A stretch of 64,000 bases of DNA from NCBI RefSeq assembly GCF_011045035.1, contig NZ_JAALAA010000014.1, positions 62,001-126,000 on the forward strand, read 5' to 3'. The notes under the pieces were generated by a model. That model did no database searches. It had not been told where the DNA came from and saw only the letters and a list, made by a program, of their open reading frames with translations. Position numbers and translations under genes: made by a program. The stretch comes from Nocardioides turkmenicus. Its GTDB lineage: Bacteria; Actinomycetota; Actinomycetes; Propionibacteriales; Nocardioidaceae. This document shows positions 15,386 through 25,171 of this stretch, piece after piece (positions within the stretch are counted from its first letter, which is position 1; the number at the start of each line of letters is the position of its first letter).

Positions 15386-16153
15386 ATGACACACAGATTC
15401 TCTGGGAAGACAGCTCTCGTCACCGGCTCCACCAGCAACATCGGGCGCGCGATCGCGCAGCGTCTGGCCGCGGAAGGCGCGCACGTGATCGTGTCCGGCC
15501 GTAACGAGGAGCGGGGAGCCGCGGTCGTCGAGGCGATCCGTTCGGCCGGCGGTCGCGCCGACTTCGTCGCCGCCGACCTCGACGGCAGCGCCGAGGTGAG
15601 CCGGGCGCTCGCCGAGCGCGCCCTCGCCGCGCTCGGCGGGCGGCTCGACATCCTCGTCAACAACGCCGGGATCTTCCCGGCGGCCACGACCCTCACGGCC
15701 GACGCCGACATGTTCGACCAGGTCTACGGCGTCAACGTCAAGGCGCCCTTCTTCCTTATGCAGGCGCTCGCGCCGCAGATGCAGGCGGCCGGGGAAGGCG
15801 TCATCATCAACCTCGGGAGCTGGGTCGCCCGGCTGAGCCTCCCGCTCGGTGCCCTGTACGCCTCGACCAAGGCGGCCATGGAGACCCTCACCCGTGCCTG
15901 GTCAGCGGAGTTCGCCGACAGCGGGATCCGGGTCAACGCGGTCTCGCCCGGAGTCATCCGCGACCCGGCTCTGGACGGCCCCGGCTACGGTGACCGTTTC
16001 ATGGCCGGTACTCCCGCGGGCGGCTCGGGCGGTCCGGAGGCGATCGCCGCGGCCGTCGCGTACCTCGCCTCCGACGAGGCCGAGTTCGTCCACGGGACCG
16101 TGCTGGACGTGGACGGCGGGCGCACCGGGGTGGCGGTCGTCGCGGGGGCCTGA
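15386..16153 (+). CDS. short-chain dehydrogenase/reductase
   Basis: The 255-residue classical SDR has GKTALVTGSTSNIGRAIAQRL, the NNAG motif (VNNAGIFPAA), GSWVARLSLPLGALYASTKAAMETL (catalytic Tyr and Lys) and VAYLASDEAEFVHGTVLDVDGG at the end. It reduces or oxidises an unknown alcohol/carbonyl. I start at ATG 15386 because of the leaderless promoter; the upstream GTG at 15365 overlaps the -10 region. No adjacent regulator gene fits the palindrome. Confidence 0.9.
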   Translation: MTHRFSGKTALVTGSTSNIGRAIAQRLAAEGAHVIVSGRNEERGAAVVEAIRSAGGRADFVAADLDGSAEVSRALAERALAALGGRLDILVNNAGIFPAATTLTADADMFDQVYGVNVKAPFFLMQALAPQMQAAGEGVIINLGSWVARLSLPLGALYASTKAAMETLTRAWSAEFADSGIRVNAVSPGVIRDPALDGPGYGDRFMAGTPAGGSGGPEAIAAAVAYLASDEAEFVHGTVLDVDGGRTGVAVVAGA

Positions 16154-16229
16154 GCGTCCGCTCCGCTGCGGTGCCGTCATGGAATCGGCGTCGCGGTGCC
16201 ACAGCGGGGCCGGCTGCGGAAGGGTGAGG

Positions 16230-16658
16230 ATGACCGGCTCGTTCTGGTGGGACCTGGCGATCGGGATCGCCGCGGCTCTGCTGCTCACCTGGATCTGCCT
16301 CGTGGTGGCGCTGCTCGTCGTCCGCCCGCGCGGCGACCTGCTGCGCGAGGCGCTGCGGATCCTGCCTGACGTGATCCGGCTGCTGCGCCGGCTGGCGGCC
16401 GACAAGACGATGCCCCGCGGCGTACGGGTCCGGCTCGGGTTGCTGATGGTCTACCTGGCCCTGCCGATCGACCTGGTGCCCGACTTCATCCCGGTGCTGG
16501 GCTACGCCGACGACGCCATCATCGTCGCCGCCGTCCTGCGCAGCATCGTCCGTCGAGCCGGGATCGACGCGGTGCGGGCGCGCTGGCCGGGCACCGAGGA
16601 CGGCTTCGCGGCCCTGGTCAAGATCGCCGGGCTCGAGGGCTCGAATCCGGGTGCGTGA
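16230..16658 (+). CDS. YkvA/DUF1232 family membrane protein
   Basis: The 142-residue protein has an N-terminal membrane helix (residues 6-29) and then the DUF1232 core: VRVRLGLLMVYLALPIDLVPDFIPVLGYADDAIIVAAVL in outline, where the LPIDLVPDFIPVLG stretch is the family hallmark. The function of the family is unknown. AAGGGTGAGG precedes the ATG. The kinase gene downstream starts 27 bases later. Confidence 0.82.
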   Translation: MTGSFWWDLAIGIAAALLLTWICLVVALLVVRPRGDLLREALRILPDVIRLLRRLAADKTMPRGVRVRLGLLMVYLALPIDLVPDFIPVLGYADDAIIVAAVLRSIVRRAGIDAVRARWPGTEDGFAALVKIAGLEGSNPGA

Positions 16659-16685
16659 CGTCGACCGATGGTGCTGAATGGTCGC

Positions 16686-17555
16686 ATGCCTTCCCGTCCC
16701 CGGGTCGTGGTGTGCGGCCCCGCTTCCTGGAACCACCTGATCGCGCTCGATCGCCTGCCCGAGCCGGTGCCGCACATGCAGTTCGCGCGCCGCTCCTGGC
16801 ACACGATCGGCGGCACCTCTGCGGGCAAGGCGCTGCACCTGGCCGGGCTGGGCATCGACGTACGCCTGTGGTCCCCGATCGGCGACGACGAGGACGGAGC
16901 CGTGCTGCGCGAGCGGATCGAGCAGGCAGGGGTCGTCGTCGAGGCGATCGCCAGCGAGCAGACCGAGCGCCACGTCAACCTGATGGCCGACGGCGGCCGG
17001 GTCTCGCTGTACGTCTCGACCCCGTCGACCCCGTCCGCCGATGCGGTCGAGGCGGCTGCGCAGGCGGTCGCCGAGGCGGATCTCGCGGTCATCGACCTGA
17101 GCGAGCTGGGTCGGCTGGTGCTCGAGGCGCTTCCCGCGCGGCGGGCGCCGCTGTGGATGGACCTGCACGACTACGACGGCACTTCGGCGTTCCACGAGCC
17201 GTTCCTGCGGGCGGCCGAGGGCGTGTTCATGAACGACGACGGCACCGAGGACCCCTGGGCACTGATGGCCTCCTGTCTCGACCGCGGTCCCCGCCTCGCC
17301 GTCTGCACCCTCGGCGCGAAGGGCGCGATCGCGCTCGCGGCGGACGGGACTCGGCACGAGGTGGCCGCGGTGCCCGCCGCGGTGGTCGACACGAACGGTG
17401 CCGGCGACGCCTTCATGGCCGGCTTCCTGGCGGCGCGGTTGCGTGAGGAGCCGGTCGACGCCGCCCTGCGAGCGGCCTCGGAGCAGGCCAGGGTCGCGAT
17501 CGAGACCGAACACCTCCACCCGGCGCTCGTGCGCCGGGTGGAGACGCCGAGCTAG
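16686..17555 (+). CDS. PfkB family carbohydrate kinase
   Basis: The protein of about 289 residues has the ribokinase-fold signatures: IGGTSAGKALHLAGLGIDVRL near residue 38 and the C-terminal DTNGAGDAFMAGFLAARL, with the catalytic Asp in GAGD. It phosphorylates a sugar or nucleoside; the exact substrate is not evident. It begins at ATG 16686, though ATG 16668 is in frame. It ends convergent with the MFS gene, with 4 bases of overlap. Confidence 0.87.
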   Translation: MPSRPRVVVCGPASWNHLIALDRLPEPVPHMQFARRSWHTIGGTSAGKALHLAGLGIDVRLWSPIGDDEDGAVLRERIEQAGVVVEAIASEQTERHVNLMADGGRVSLYVSTPSTPSADAVEAAAQAVAEADLAVIDLSELGRLVLEALPARRAPLWMDLHDYDGTSAFHEPFLRAAEGVFMNDDGTEDPWALMASCLDRGPRLAVCTLGAKGAIALAADGTRHEVAAVPAAVVDTNGAGDAFMAGFLAARLREEPVDAALRAASEQARVAIETEHLHPALVRRVETPS

Positions 17556-18784
17556 TCCGTCATCGCCTCGTCCGGGTGCGCCGGGACCGTCAGCAGGGCC
17601 AGCAGGGCGATCACCGCTGCGCCGGCGAAGGCGTAGAAGCCCCACGGATAGGCGATGCCGGCGGTGAGGAGTGCGCCTCCGAGGAACGGCCCGACGATGG
17701 CACCGACCCGGCCGACGCCTGCGGACATGCCGAGCGCCGTGCCCCGGATGCGGGCGGGATAGAGGTGGCTGACGAAGGCGTAGACCAGCACCTGCGCGCT
17801 GAAGACGAAGACGCCGGCGGCCAGGACCGCGGCGTACACCACGATGCTGCTCTCCATCTTGATCGACAGCAGGGCCAGCATCACCGCAGCGATGCCGAAC
17901 CACATCACGACCGTCTGCTTGTTGCCCCTGGCGTCGGAGATCTGGCCGGCGAGGACGAGTCCGATCACGGCACCGATGTTGAGGGTGAGGAGCAGGCCGA
18001 GCCCGGCGTTGAGGGAGTAGCCGGCCTCACCCATGATCGTCGGCAGCCAGGTGTTGAGGCCGTAGACCAGCAGCAGCCCGCAGAACGACGCCGCCCACAA
18101 TCCCAGGCTGACCCACAGCAGCCGGCCGCGTACGACCTCGGAGGGGCGTACCTTCTCGGTCTCGACCGTCTCCAGGTAGACCTGCGACTCCGGCAGCTTC
18201 GCCCACATCACCGGGACCGTCAGCAGACCTGCGACGCCGCCGATCACGAACATCGCCTCCCAGCCCAGGTGCGGGATCACCCACAGGGCGAGCAGCGCGG
18301 TGAGCACGGCTCCGACGTGGTAGCCGGTCATCATCCGCGTCATGGCCGTTCCCGAGCGTCCCGGCCGGGCGTGCTCGCTCATGAACGCCAGCGCGGTCGG
18401 CAGGCAGGCGCCCAGGCCGAGCCCCGCCAGGAAGCGCAGTGCGATGAACACCGTCGCGTTCGGCGCGAAGGCGACGGCCAGGGTGAGGAGGGAGAACAGG
18501 GCGATGCTGCTGATCAGCGTCTTGCGCCGGCCGAACCGGTCGGCGAGCGGACCGATGGCCACGGCACCGATGCCGACCCCGACGAGGCCGACCGTGGCCG
18601 CCGTGGTCAATGAGGGGCCGGTGAATCCGAGCGCGCCGGTCCCGGCCAGCGTGGGGATCACAGCGCCGAGCACCACGAGGTCGTAGCCATCGAGAGCGAC
18701 GGCGAGCCAGCAGAGCACGACCGGCCACAGGTTGCGGTTGTCACCGCCGGTGACGGCGGCGGATGTGGTAGGGGACACATTCAT
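17552..18784 (-). CDS. MFS transporter, aromatic acid:H+ symporter type
   Basis: The 410-residue protein has 12 hydrophobic segments. The first carries LDGYDLVVLGAVIPTL, close to the DGXD motif of the AAHS family (PcaK, MhbT). ADRFGRRKTLISS is the cytoplasmic MFS loop after helix 2. Family members import hydroxybenzoates or related acids. The IclR gene upstream on the same strand fits control of an aromatic-acid uptake system. No catabolic enzyme is adjacent. Confidence 0.85.
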   Translation of the reverse strand: MNVSPTTSAAVTGGDNRNLWPVVLCWLAVALDGYDLVVLGAVIPTLAGTGALGFTGPSLTTAATVGLVGVGIGAVAIGPLADRFGRRKTLISSIALFSLLTLAVAFAPNATVFIALRFLAGLGLGACLPTALAFMSEHARPGRSGTAMTRMMTGYHVGAVLTALLALWVIPHLGWEAMFVIGGVAGLLTVPVMWAKLPESQVYLETVETEKVRPSEVVRGRLLWVSLGLWAASFCGLLLVYGLNTWLPTIMGEAGYSLNAGLGLLLTLNIGAVIGLVLAGQISDARGNKQTVVMWFGIAAVMLALLSIKMESSIVVYAAVLAAGVFVFSAQVLVYAFVSHLYPARIRGTALGMSAGVGRVGAIVGPFLGGALLTAGIAYPWGFYAFAGAAVIALLALLTVPAHPDEAMTD

Positions 18785-18859
18785 GGGAGGAACGTACGCC
18801 GCATGGCCCCTGTGACCGTCCGCACAGCTTCCGTTCAGTGGAAGGTCGGGCGATTTTTG

Positions 18860-19603
18860 TCAGAGCCGGCGTCCGATCGACTGCGCGGCGACGTGCAGCG
18901 CGCCGTACAGCCGCTGCTCGCTCCCCTTGAGCGTGGGGACCACCAGACCCAGAGAGGCCACCACCTCGTCGTGCCGGTGGACCGGGACGGCGATCGAGCA
19001 GGCGCCGAGGCTCATCTCCTCGTGGGTGGTGGCGTAGCCCTTGTCGAGCACCTGCCGCAGCTGCCTGCGGAGCGCTCCGGGCTGGGTGATCGTGTAGGGC
19101 GTGATCCGGGTGAGGGACGCCAGCACCGCGTCCTGGACCTCGGCCGGAGCGTGGGCGAGGAGGACCTTGCCGACCCCGGTGGTGTGCAGCGGCAGGCGCC
19201 CGCCGACCTTGCTCACGACCGGGACCGACTGGTTGCCACGCAGGCGGTCGAGGTAGACCACCTCGGTCCCCTCGCGTACGGCCAGGTGCACGGTCGCGAG
19301 GGTCGCGCCGTAGAGGTCGTGGAGGAAGGGCTCGGCCACCTGACGGAGCCCGGTCTCGGTCGGTGCGAGGTGGCCGATGTCCCAGATCCTGCGGCCGATG
19401 ACGTACTCACCCGACGGCAGCCGGTCCAGCGCGCCCCAGCGGTGAAGCTCGCCCAGGAGCCGGTGCGTCGTGGCGAGCGGAAGGTCTGCGCGAGTGGCGA
19501 TGTCGCTGAGCGACAGCGTCCGGTGCTGCTCGTCGAAGGCGCTCAGGATCGCCAGGGCGCGACTGGTCACGCTCGTGCCGGCCTGTCGGCTGTTGCCCGC
19601 CAT
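18860..19603 (-). CDS. IclR family transcriptional regulator
   Basis: The 247-residue protein has the N-terminal winged HTH (TSRALAILSAFDEQHRTLSLSD, DLPLATTHRLLGELHRWGAL) and the IclR effector GAF-like domain with LPLHTTGVGKVLLAHAP and GCSIAVPV-type motif GACSIAVPVHRHD. Such regulators often sense aromatic acids. It lies 75 bases upstream of the MFS gene on the same strand and probably controls it. Confidence 0.9.
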   Translation of the reverse strand: MAGNSRQAGTSVTSRALAILSAFDEQHRTLSLSDIATRADLPLATTHRLLGELHRWGALDRLPSGEYVIGRRIWDIGHLAPTETGLRQVAEPFLHDLYGATLATVHLAVREGTEVVYLDRLRGNQSVPVVSKVGGRLPLHTTGVGKVLLAHAPAEVQDAVLASLTRITPYTITQPGALRRQLRQVLDKGYATTHEEMSLGACSIAVPVHRHDEVVASLGLVVPTLKGSEQRLYGALHVAAQSIGRRL

Positions 19604-19691
19604 CGTCGTCTGCCTTCATCCCGTCGGATCCGACGCCATCATGCCCTTCCCGGGCATGAGCCGACAGCGTCGCCCCGACGGGGAGCGGCGC

Positions 19692-20672
19692 TCAGCCGCC
19701 GAAGGCGGGATGGAGCGGTTCGCCGGCGCCGCTGGACCGGGTGGCCGGCTCGGCCTCGATCGGGTCGAAGGTCCACAGCGCGTACGCCCCCGGCCCGACG
19801 TGCAGCGTCGAGTTGCCGATGGTCTCGGTGTGGGGCTCCTCGGCCGGCTCGTTGAGGGCGAGGACGATGTGGCGTACGCCCGCCTCCTCGGCCGGCACGG
19901 GGAGCAGGCGGATCGTGGTCATGCCGTCGAAGGCGAGGACGCCGCCGTCCTTCAGCACCCGGATGGTGATCCCGGCGGCGCGCCACAGCGGGACCATCTT
20001 CTCGATGTCGGCCTCGGTCGTGGCGATCTGGATGCCGATGACATCGCGCATCTGGTGGTCGAGGTAGCGGTCGCGGTTGTAGCGGTCGCGACTGACGTCG
20101 CCCTCGTAGGCGGGCGGCGGGAAGGAGAGCCGCGGGTCGCTGAGGAACTCGTCGCGATACTCCATCGCCCAGGAGAAGAAGGTGTCGTGGGTCGCGGTCG
20201 TGTAGGTGACGTCGAACCACGGGATCGGCTTGCCGTCACCGAGGTCGGTCACCTGGGTGAACTCGACCGGGTCGACGCCGAGGTCGTGCAGGTTGTCGGT
20301 CGCGACGGCCAGGTCGCCGTCGTCGTCCGCCGAGACGGCGAGCCCGGTGTCACCCGCGACCGCGTCGGGGGCGTCGCCCGGCCCGAAGAACTCGAGATAG
20401 GTCTCCTTGCCGAGCAGGTAGCGACCGGTCCAACTCGAGGTGCCGTCGTTGCCGGTGCTGATCCGGCGGTCGGCGAACTGGCCCAGATACTCGGAGTGCT
20501 CGATCGCATCGGCGGTCTCCCGGTCGACCATCGCCCATGCGTGGTTGAACGCGAGGAGCGGATCCTGGCGCTCCTCCTCGGCGTGGGCCGTGGTGACCGA
20601 GGTCCCTGTGGTGATGACGAGTGAGGCGATCGCAGCCGCGATGAAGCCCGAGATTCTCCATGGAGTCCGCAT
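19692..20672 (-). CDS. exported DUF5829-like protein
   Basis: The 326-residue protein has a signal peptide (ISGFIAAAIASLVITTGTSV, cut near AHA). The mature part starts with DPLLAFNHAWAMVDRETADAIEHSEYL and has SSWTGRYLLGKETYLEFFGPGD, which resembles the DUF5829 family. The VDREXADAIXXSXYL opening looks like a glyoxalase-related domain start. No activity is known. It is flanked by intergenic gaps and is probably a single-gene unit. Confidence 0.7.
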   Translation of the reverse strand: MRTPWRISGFIAAAIASLVITTGTSVTTAHAEEERQDPLLAFNHAWAMVDRETADAIEHSEYLGQFADRRISTGNDGTSSWTGRYLLGKETYLEFFGPGDAPDAVAGDTGLAVSADDDGDLAVATDNLHDLGVDPVEFTQVTDLGDGKPIPWFDVTYTTATHDTFFSWAMEYRDEFLSDPRLSFPPPAYEGDVSRDRYNRDRYLDHQMRDVIGIQIATTEADIEKMVPLWRAAGITIRVLKDGGVLAFDGMTTIRLLPVPAEEAGVRHIVLALNEPAEEPHTETIGNSTLHVGPGAYALWTFDPIEAEPATRSSGAGEPLHPAFGG

Positions 20673-20716
20673 GGGTCCCAGTCTCTGCGACCGGGGCGCT
20701 CCTGTCTCGGAATTCG

Positions 20717-21355
20717 TCAGGCCCCGTGGGAGGCGGTGGCCATGGTCGCCCCGAGGCCGATCATGAGGACGCCACCACCGGCACCGAGGCTGTCGAGCCG
20801 CTTGGGCTTGCGGGCGAACCAGGCCTTGGCCCGGCTGGCGGCCACCACCCAGCCGGAGTCGCAGACGAAGGCCATCGCCGAGAAGATCGCGCCGAGCAGC
20901 AGGATCTGGGGCATCGCCGGCGCGGAGGTGTCGATGAACTGCGGCAGGAAGGCCAGGTGGAAGACGATCGTCTTCGGGTTGGTCGCCCCGACGATCATCC
21001 CGGTGCGGATCGCGCCCCAGGCGGTCGTCCGCGCGACGTCCTCGCCATCGAGGGCCGCCCGGGCGTCGGCACGGTGACGGATCGCCTGGATGCCGAGATA
21101 GACGACGTACGCCGCCCCCACCAGCTTCACCACGGTGAACGCGGTCGCGGAGGCCGCCACGAGCGCGCCGAGCCCGACGGCCACCGCCAGGACCTGACCG
21201 AACTGGCCGAGCGCGTTGCCGCCGACGGCGAGCACGGCCTCGCGGCGGCCTGCGGTCAGGGCACGGCCGAGGGCGAAGAGCACGCTCGGGCCGGGGATCA
21301 GGATGAAGATGACGGACGCGAGCGCGAAGGCGGCGAACTGGCTAAGGGTCGGCAC
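20717..21355 (-). CDS. LysE family amino-acid exporter
   Basis: The 212-residue protein has about six membrane segments. FILIPGPSVLFALGRALTAGRREAVLAVGGNALG in outline is the LysE/RhtB signature, and GATNPKTIVFHLAFLPQFID is the second conserved stretch. It exports amino acids or derivatives. No LysG-type regulator lies next to it. Confidence 0.9.
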   Translation of the reverse strand: MPTLSQFAAFALASVIFILIPGPSVLFALGRALTAGRREAVLAVGGNALGQFGQVLAVAVGLGALVAASATAFTVVKLVGAAYVVYLGIQAIRHRADARAALDGEDVARTTAWGAIRTGMIVGATNPKTIVFHLAFLPQFIDTSAPAMPQILLLGAIFSAMAFVCDSGWVVAASRAKAWFARKPKRLDSLGAGGGVLMIGLGATMATASHGA

Positions 21356-21413
21356 CGTCCCATTCTCGGGCAGGGTGGCGGCGGCGTACGAACCATTTTG
21401 CCTGGCGGAAGGG

Positions 21414-21890
21414 TCAGGCGTTCCGGGCGGCCTGGATCTGCTCGACGAGGATGTCGCCGTGGCCGGCGTGGCGGGCCAGCTCCTGGATCATGTGGGCGTA
21501 GATGAACCGCAGCGACACCTTGTTGCCGTGCCAGTCGAACTCCTCGTCGAGCTCGTGCTCGGCCGCGACCTCGCGCGAGTGGGCGCAGGCGGCTTCGTAG
21601 GCGGACCGGATCGACTCGACCGTGTCCTCGTCGTCGAGGACGAAGCTCTCGTCGATGGTGTCGGGCAGCCCGATCTCCTTGCGGGAGACGCCCGCGACCC
21701 GCGCGTGGAACCACACCTTCTCGACGAACGTCGCGTGCTTGACCAACCCGAGCGGCGTGGTCAGCGACGGGACCAGCTTCCGGCGCGCCTCCTCGTCGTC
21801 GAGGTCCGCGAGGATGCCGCTGACCTGCTCGCGCTGGATGTCGACCATGCCCTCGAGGAGCGCGCGCTCGTCCGCCTGTCCGATCTTCAT
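21414..21890 (-). CDS. DinB / DUF664 family protein
   Basis: The 158-residue four-helix protein has LLEGMVDIQREQVSGIL, LTTPLGLVKHATFVEKVWF and FIYAHMIQELARHAGHGDIL. The His in VKHATFVE and the HAGHGD motif are the metal ligands seen in DUF664/DinB proteins. Family members include thiol-dependent transferases in mycothiol-making bacteria, so a mycothiol S-transferase role is possible but unproven. Confidence 0.85.
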   Translation of the reverse strand: MKIGQADERALLEGMVDIQREQVSGILADLDDEEARRKLVPSLTTPLGLVKHATFVEKVWFHARVAGVSRKEIGLPDTIDESFVLDDEDTVESIRSAYEAACAHSREVAAEHELDEEFDWHGNKVSLRFIYAHMIQELARHAGHGDILVEQIQAARNA

Positions 21891-21924
21891 GCGGGCAGGC
21901 TAGCGGGCCGCATGCGGGTGGCCG

Positions 21925-22506
21925 TCAGCAGCGCTCCCACACGTACGCCTCGGCCCGGTGCCGGTCCCAGCCGCGGGCCTCGTGGAGCCCGCGGGTCAGC
22001 ATCGCGACGTACGCCTCCGCGGGCCGGGTGTGCTCGACCGCGTCGAACCCGTGGGGCGCGGTGAAGGTGAGCATGGGGAGACCGTCGCGGCGGCCGACCT
22101 CGATCAGCGTCTCGTAGTGTCCTGGGCCGGCCTCGTGGCGGCCGTTCTCGAGGCCGTCGATGACGACCTTCTCGATCGGGTCGCCGGGTGCCGGCAGCCG
22201 GTTCATCTCCTGGGCGGCGATGTCGGCGAACTGCTCGGCGGTCATCCGGTAGGCGCGGGCCGCGGTCCAGGAGCCGGGGGCGTCGTGGTCGTAGAACGCC
22301 ACGCCGCCCGTCCAGGTGCGCGACTCGCCCGCGAAATAGAGCCGTCCGGGAAGGTCGACGGCGACGTCCTCGAGCGGCATCGACGGCGTACGCGCCCCGA
22401 CGTAGGACTGCCGGGCTCCTACCGGCTGGCCGCCGAGGAGGTAGGCGCTGAGGCGGTCGCGACACATGTTCGACCCGTAGCTGACGTACCAGACCTCTGA
22501 ACTCAC
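21925..22506 (-). CDS. gamma-glutamylcyclotransferase-fold protein
   Basis: The protein of about 193 residues opens VWYVSYGSNMCRDRLSAYL, where the YGSNM loop is the substrate site of the GGCT/AIG2 fold. WTGGVAFYDHDAPGSWTAARAYRMTAEQF also fits. The catalytic Glu is not certain. I start at GTG 22506, because the upstream in-frame sequence does not look like the family. It is divergent from the PAP2 gene. Confidence 0.75.
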   Translation of the reverse strand: MSSEVWYVSYGSNMCRDRLSAYLLGGQPVGARQSYVGARTPSMPLEDVAVDLPGRLYFAGESRTWTGGVAFYDHDAPGSWTAARAYRMTAEQFADIAAQEMNRLPAPGDPIEKVVIDGLENGRHEAGPGHYETLIEVGRRDGLPMLTFTAPHGFDAVEHTRPAEAYVAMLTRGLHEARGWDRHRAEAYVWERC

Positions 22507-22588
22507 CGCGCGGAGCCTACCGACGTGACCCAGGCCACCCGTAGGGAAACCGGCTCGGGCGCAGGTTGCCGGGGGCAACTAGCGTCGT

Positions 22589-23323
22589 GTGACTGTGAAC
22601 CGATCTCGGAGGCTCATATCGGTATCAGTGCTGGGCGGCGCGCTGGTGCTCCTCACCGTCCTCGCCGCCGGACCGCTGCAGGACCTCGACGTCCACGGCC
22701 ACGAATACTGGGCCCGGATGCTTCCGCCCGAGGTGCACTACGTCCTCCAGCACGTCCTCGACCCGATCGCGGGGCAGGCGGTCTGTCTGCCGGTGCTCAT
22801 CGCGGTCGCGGTCGCGATCGCCGTCCGGCGTCGCAGCCTGCGGCCGATCATCTGCGCCGCGGCCGCCGAGGCGGCGTTCTACCTGGGCGTCGGCGGCACG
22901 AAGGTGCTCCTTGCGCGCCCCGCCCCGACGGAGCGGGACGCGGAGTTCTTCGCCGGCGGGATCCTGAAGGACGGCTGGCACGGCATCAGCTACCCCTCCG
23001 GCCACGCGGCCGAGGCGGTCCTGATCTACGGCACCGCCGTCTACCTGATCGCGCGCTACACCGCGGTCTCGCGGACCACCGTGCGTGTCCTCGCCGCCGG
23101 GGTCGGCGTGATCGCGCTGAACGCGGTCGCCGTCTCCTACACCCTCGGTTGGCACTGGGCCAGCGACCTGTTCGCGGGCCTGCTCACCGGCGGTCTGCTG
23201 CTGCGGTTGCTGGTCTGGTGGGATACCGAGGCGATCGCGCGAGAACGTGCCGAGCAGGAGCTGGCGGCCGAACGCACGCTCGTGCCCGCCAGTTACGAAC
23301 GGACCGAGAAGCTGGCCGCCTAG
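22589..23323 (+). CDS. PAP2 family phosphatase
   Basis: The 244-residue membrane protein has about six helices and the three PAP2 motifs: KVLLARPAP (KXXXXXXRP), [10 protein letters not shown] (PSGH) and [14 protein letters not shown] (SRXXXXXHXXXD form). It dephosphorylates lipid or isoprenyl phosphates outside the membrane. A TAGCGT box and a GTTGCC/GGCAAC inverted repeat (22565-22579) lie upstream. The 3' end overlaps recQ by 4 bases on the opposite strand. Confidence 0.88.
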   Translation: MTVNRSRRLISVSVLGGALVLLTVLAAGPLQDLDVHGHEYWARMLPPEVHYVLQHVLDPIAGQAVCLPVLIAVAVAIAVRRRSLRPIICAAAAEAAFYLGVGGTKVLLARPAPTERDAEFFAGGILKDGWHGISYPSGHAAEAVLIYGTAVYLIARYTAVSRTTVRVLAAGVGVIALNAVAVSYTLGWHWASDLFAGLLTGGLLLRLLVWWDTEAIARERAEQELAAERTLVPASYERTEKLAA

Positions 23324-25134
23324 AGCACGCCGAGCACGCCGTCGGCGTACTTCTCCAGCTTCGCCTCGCCGATCCCGCTGATCGTCCCGAGCTCCTCGCG
23401 GCTGGCCGGCAGCCGGGTGGCGATCTCGCGCAGGGTGGCGTCGTGGAAGACGACGTACGCCGGGACCCCCTGCTCCTTGGCGACCTCGCCGCGCCACGCC
23501 CGCAGGCGCTCGAAGACCTCGGCGGCCTCGGGCGACAGGTCGGCCGCCGCCACCTTCGGCTTCCGCTCGCCGGAGCCGCTGCGGCGGGCCTGTCGGGGCG
23601 GTTCCTTGCGGAGCATGAGCTGCTGCTCGCCGCGCAGCACCGGGCCGGCCGCCTCGGCGACCGAGAAGACGCCGTAGCGGGTGTCGACCGTGAGCATCTC
23701 GCGGGCCAGCAGTTGGCGGATGACCGAGTGCCAGTCGGACTCGGCCAGATCGGTGCCGATCCCGAAGACGGAGAGCTCGTCGTGGCGGAACTGGCGGACC
23801 TTCTCGGTCTCCTTGCCGCGCAGGATGTCGACGATCTGGCCGGCGCCGAACCGCTGGCCGTTGCGCTCACGGTCGAGCCGGATGACCGTGGACAGCACCT
23901 TCTGGGCGGGGACCGTGCCGTCCCACGACTCCGGCGGCGTCAGGCAGGTGTCGCAGTTGCCGCAGCGCTCGGCGGACTGGCCGAAGTAGCGCAGCAGCTG
24001 CACCCGCCGGCAGTCGACGGTCTCGCACAGCGCGAGCATCGCGTTGAGGTGCTGGCCGAGCCGGTGCTTGTGGGCGCGGTCGCCCTCGGAGGTCTCGATC
24101 ATCTGCCGCTGCTGGACGACGTCGGCCAGCCCGTAGGCCAGCCACGCGGTCGAGGGCAGCCCGTCACGCCCGGCCCGGCCGGTCTCCTGGTAGTAGCCCT
24201 CGACCGACTTGGGCAGGTCGAGATGGGCCACGAAGCGTACGTCGGGCTTGTCGATGCCCATCCCGAAGGCGATGGTGGCGACCATGACGATGCCGTCCTC
24301 GCGCAGGAAGCGGGACTGGTTGTCCGCGCGGGTCCGGGCGTCGAGCCCCGCGTGGTAGGGGAGCGCCGGGATGCCCTGGCCGACCAGGGAGGCGGCGGTG
24401 CGCTCGACCGAGGCGCGGGAGAGGCAGTAGACGATGCCGGCCTCGCCCGGGTGCTCGGTGCGGATCAGGTCGACGAGCTGCTTGGCCGGCTTGTCCTTCG
24501 GGGCGATCCGGTACTGGATGTTGGGCCGGTCGAAGGAGGCCACGAAGTGGCGGGCGTCCTCCAGGTCGAGCCGGGAGGCGATCTCCCGGCGGGTCTCCGC
24601 GGTGGCGGTCGCGGTCAGCGCGATCCGCGGCACCTCCGGCCAGCGCTCGTGGAGGTGGGAGAGCTGCAGGTAGTCGGGGCGGAAGTCGTGGCCCCACTGG
24701 GAGACGCAGTGGGCCTCGTCGATCGCGAACAGCGAGATCTTGGCCTGGTCGAGCAGCCGGCCGGTGTCGGGGACCCGGAGCCGCTCGGGGGCGAGGTAGA
24801 GGAGGTCCAGCTCGCCGGCGAGCAGGGCCTGCTCCACCTGCTGCCGCTCGTGAGGCATCTGGGTGGAGTTGAGGAATCCGGCGCGCACGCCGAGGGCGGA
24901 GAGCGCGTCGACCTGGTCCTGCATGAGCGCGATCAGCGGCGAGATGACCACCCCGGTCCCGGGCCTGACCAGGGACGGGATCTGGTAGCACAGCGACTTG
25001 CCGCCGCCGGTCGGCATCAGGACGAGGGCGTCGCCGCCCGTGGCCACGTGCGCGACGATCTCGGCTTGGTCGCCGCGGAACTCGTCGTAGCCGAAGACGC
25101 GGCGCAGGACTTCCAGCTCCGGGGTCAACTCCAT
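23320..25134 (-). CDS. recQ: ATP-dependent DNA helicase RecQ
   Basis: The product is about 604 residues. Walker A is MPTGGGKS at residues 40-47; the DEAH box lies in [21 protein letters not shown]. The helicase C domain carries the [15 protein letters not shown] and [14 protein letters not shown] motifs. The zinc module shows four Cys (CETVDC and RCGNCDTC), followed by a winged helix and a C-terminal HRDC domain. It unwinds DNA 3' to 5' in repair and recombination. I start at ATG 25134; upstream in-frame codons do not fit. Confidence 0.95.
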   Translation of the reverse strand: MELTPELEVLRRVFGYDEFRGDQAEIVAHVATGGDALVLMPTGGGKSLCYQIPSLVRPGTGVVISPLIALMQDQVDALSALGVRAGFLNSTQMPHERQQVEQALLAGELDLLYLAPERLRVPDTGRLLDQAKISLFAIDEAHCVSQWGHDFRPDYLQLSHLHERWPEVPRIALTATATAETRREIASRLDLEDARHFVASFDRPNIQYRIAPKDKPAKQLVDLIRTEHPGEAGIVYCLSRASVERTAASLVGQGIPALPYHAGLDARTRADNQSRFLREDGIVMVATIAFGMGIDKPDVRFVAHLDLPKSVEGYYQETGRAGRDGLPSTAWLAYGLADVVQQRQMIETSEGDRAHKHRLGQHLNAMLALCETVDCRRVQLLRYFGQSAERCGNCDTCLTPPESWDGTVPAQKVLSTVIRLDRERNGQRFGAGQIVDILRGKETEKVRQFRHDELSVFGIGTDLAESDWHSVIRQLLAREMLTVDTRYGVFSVAEAAGPVLRGEQQLMLRKEPPRQARRSGSGERKPKVAAADLSPEAAEVFERLRAWRGEVAKEQGVPAYVVFHDATLREIATRLPASREELGTISGIGEAKLEKYADGVLGVL

Positions 25135-25171
25135 CACGTGAGCGACCCTACCGGCGACCACCGACGGTCGC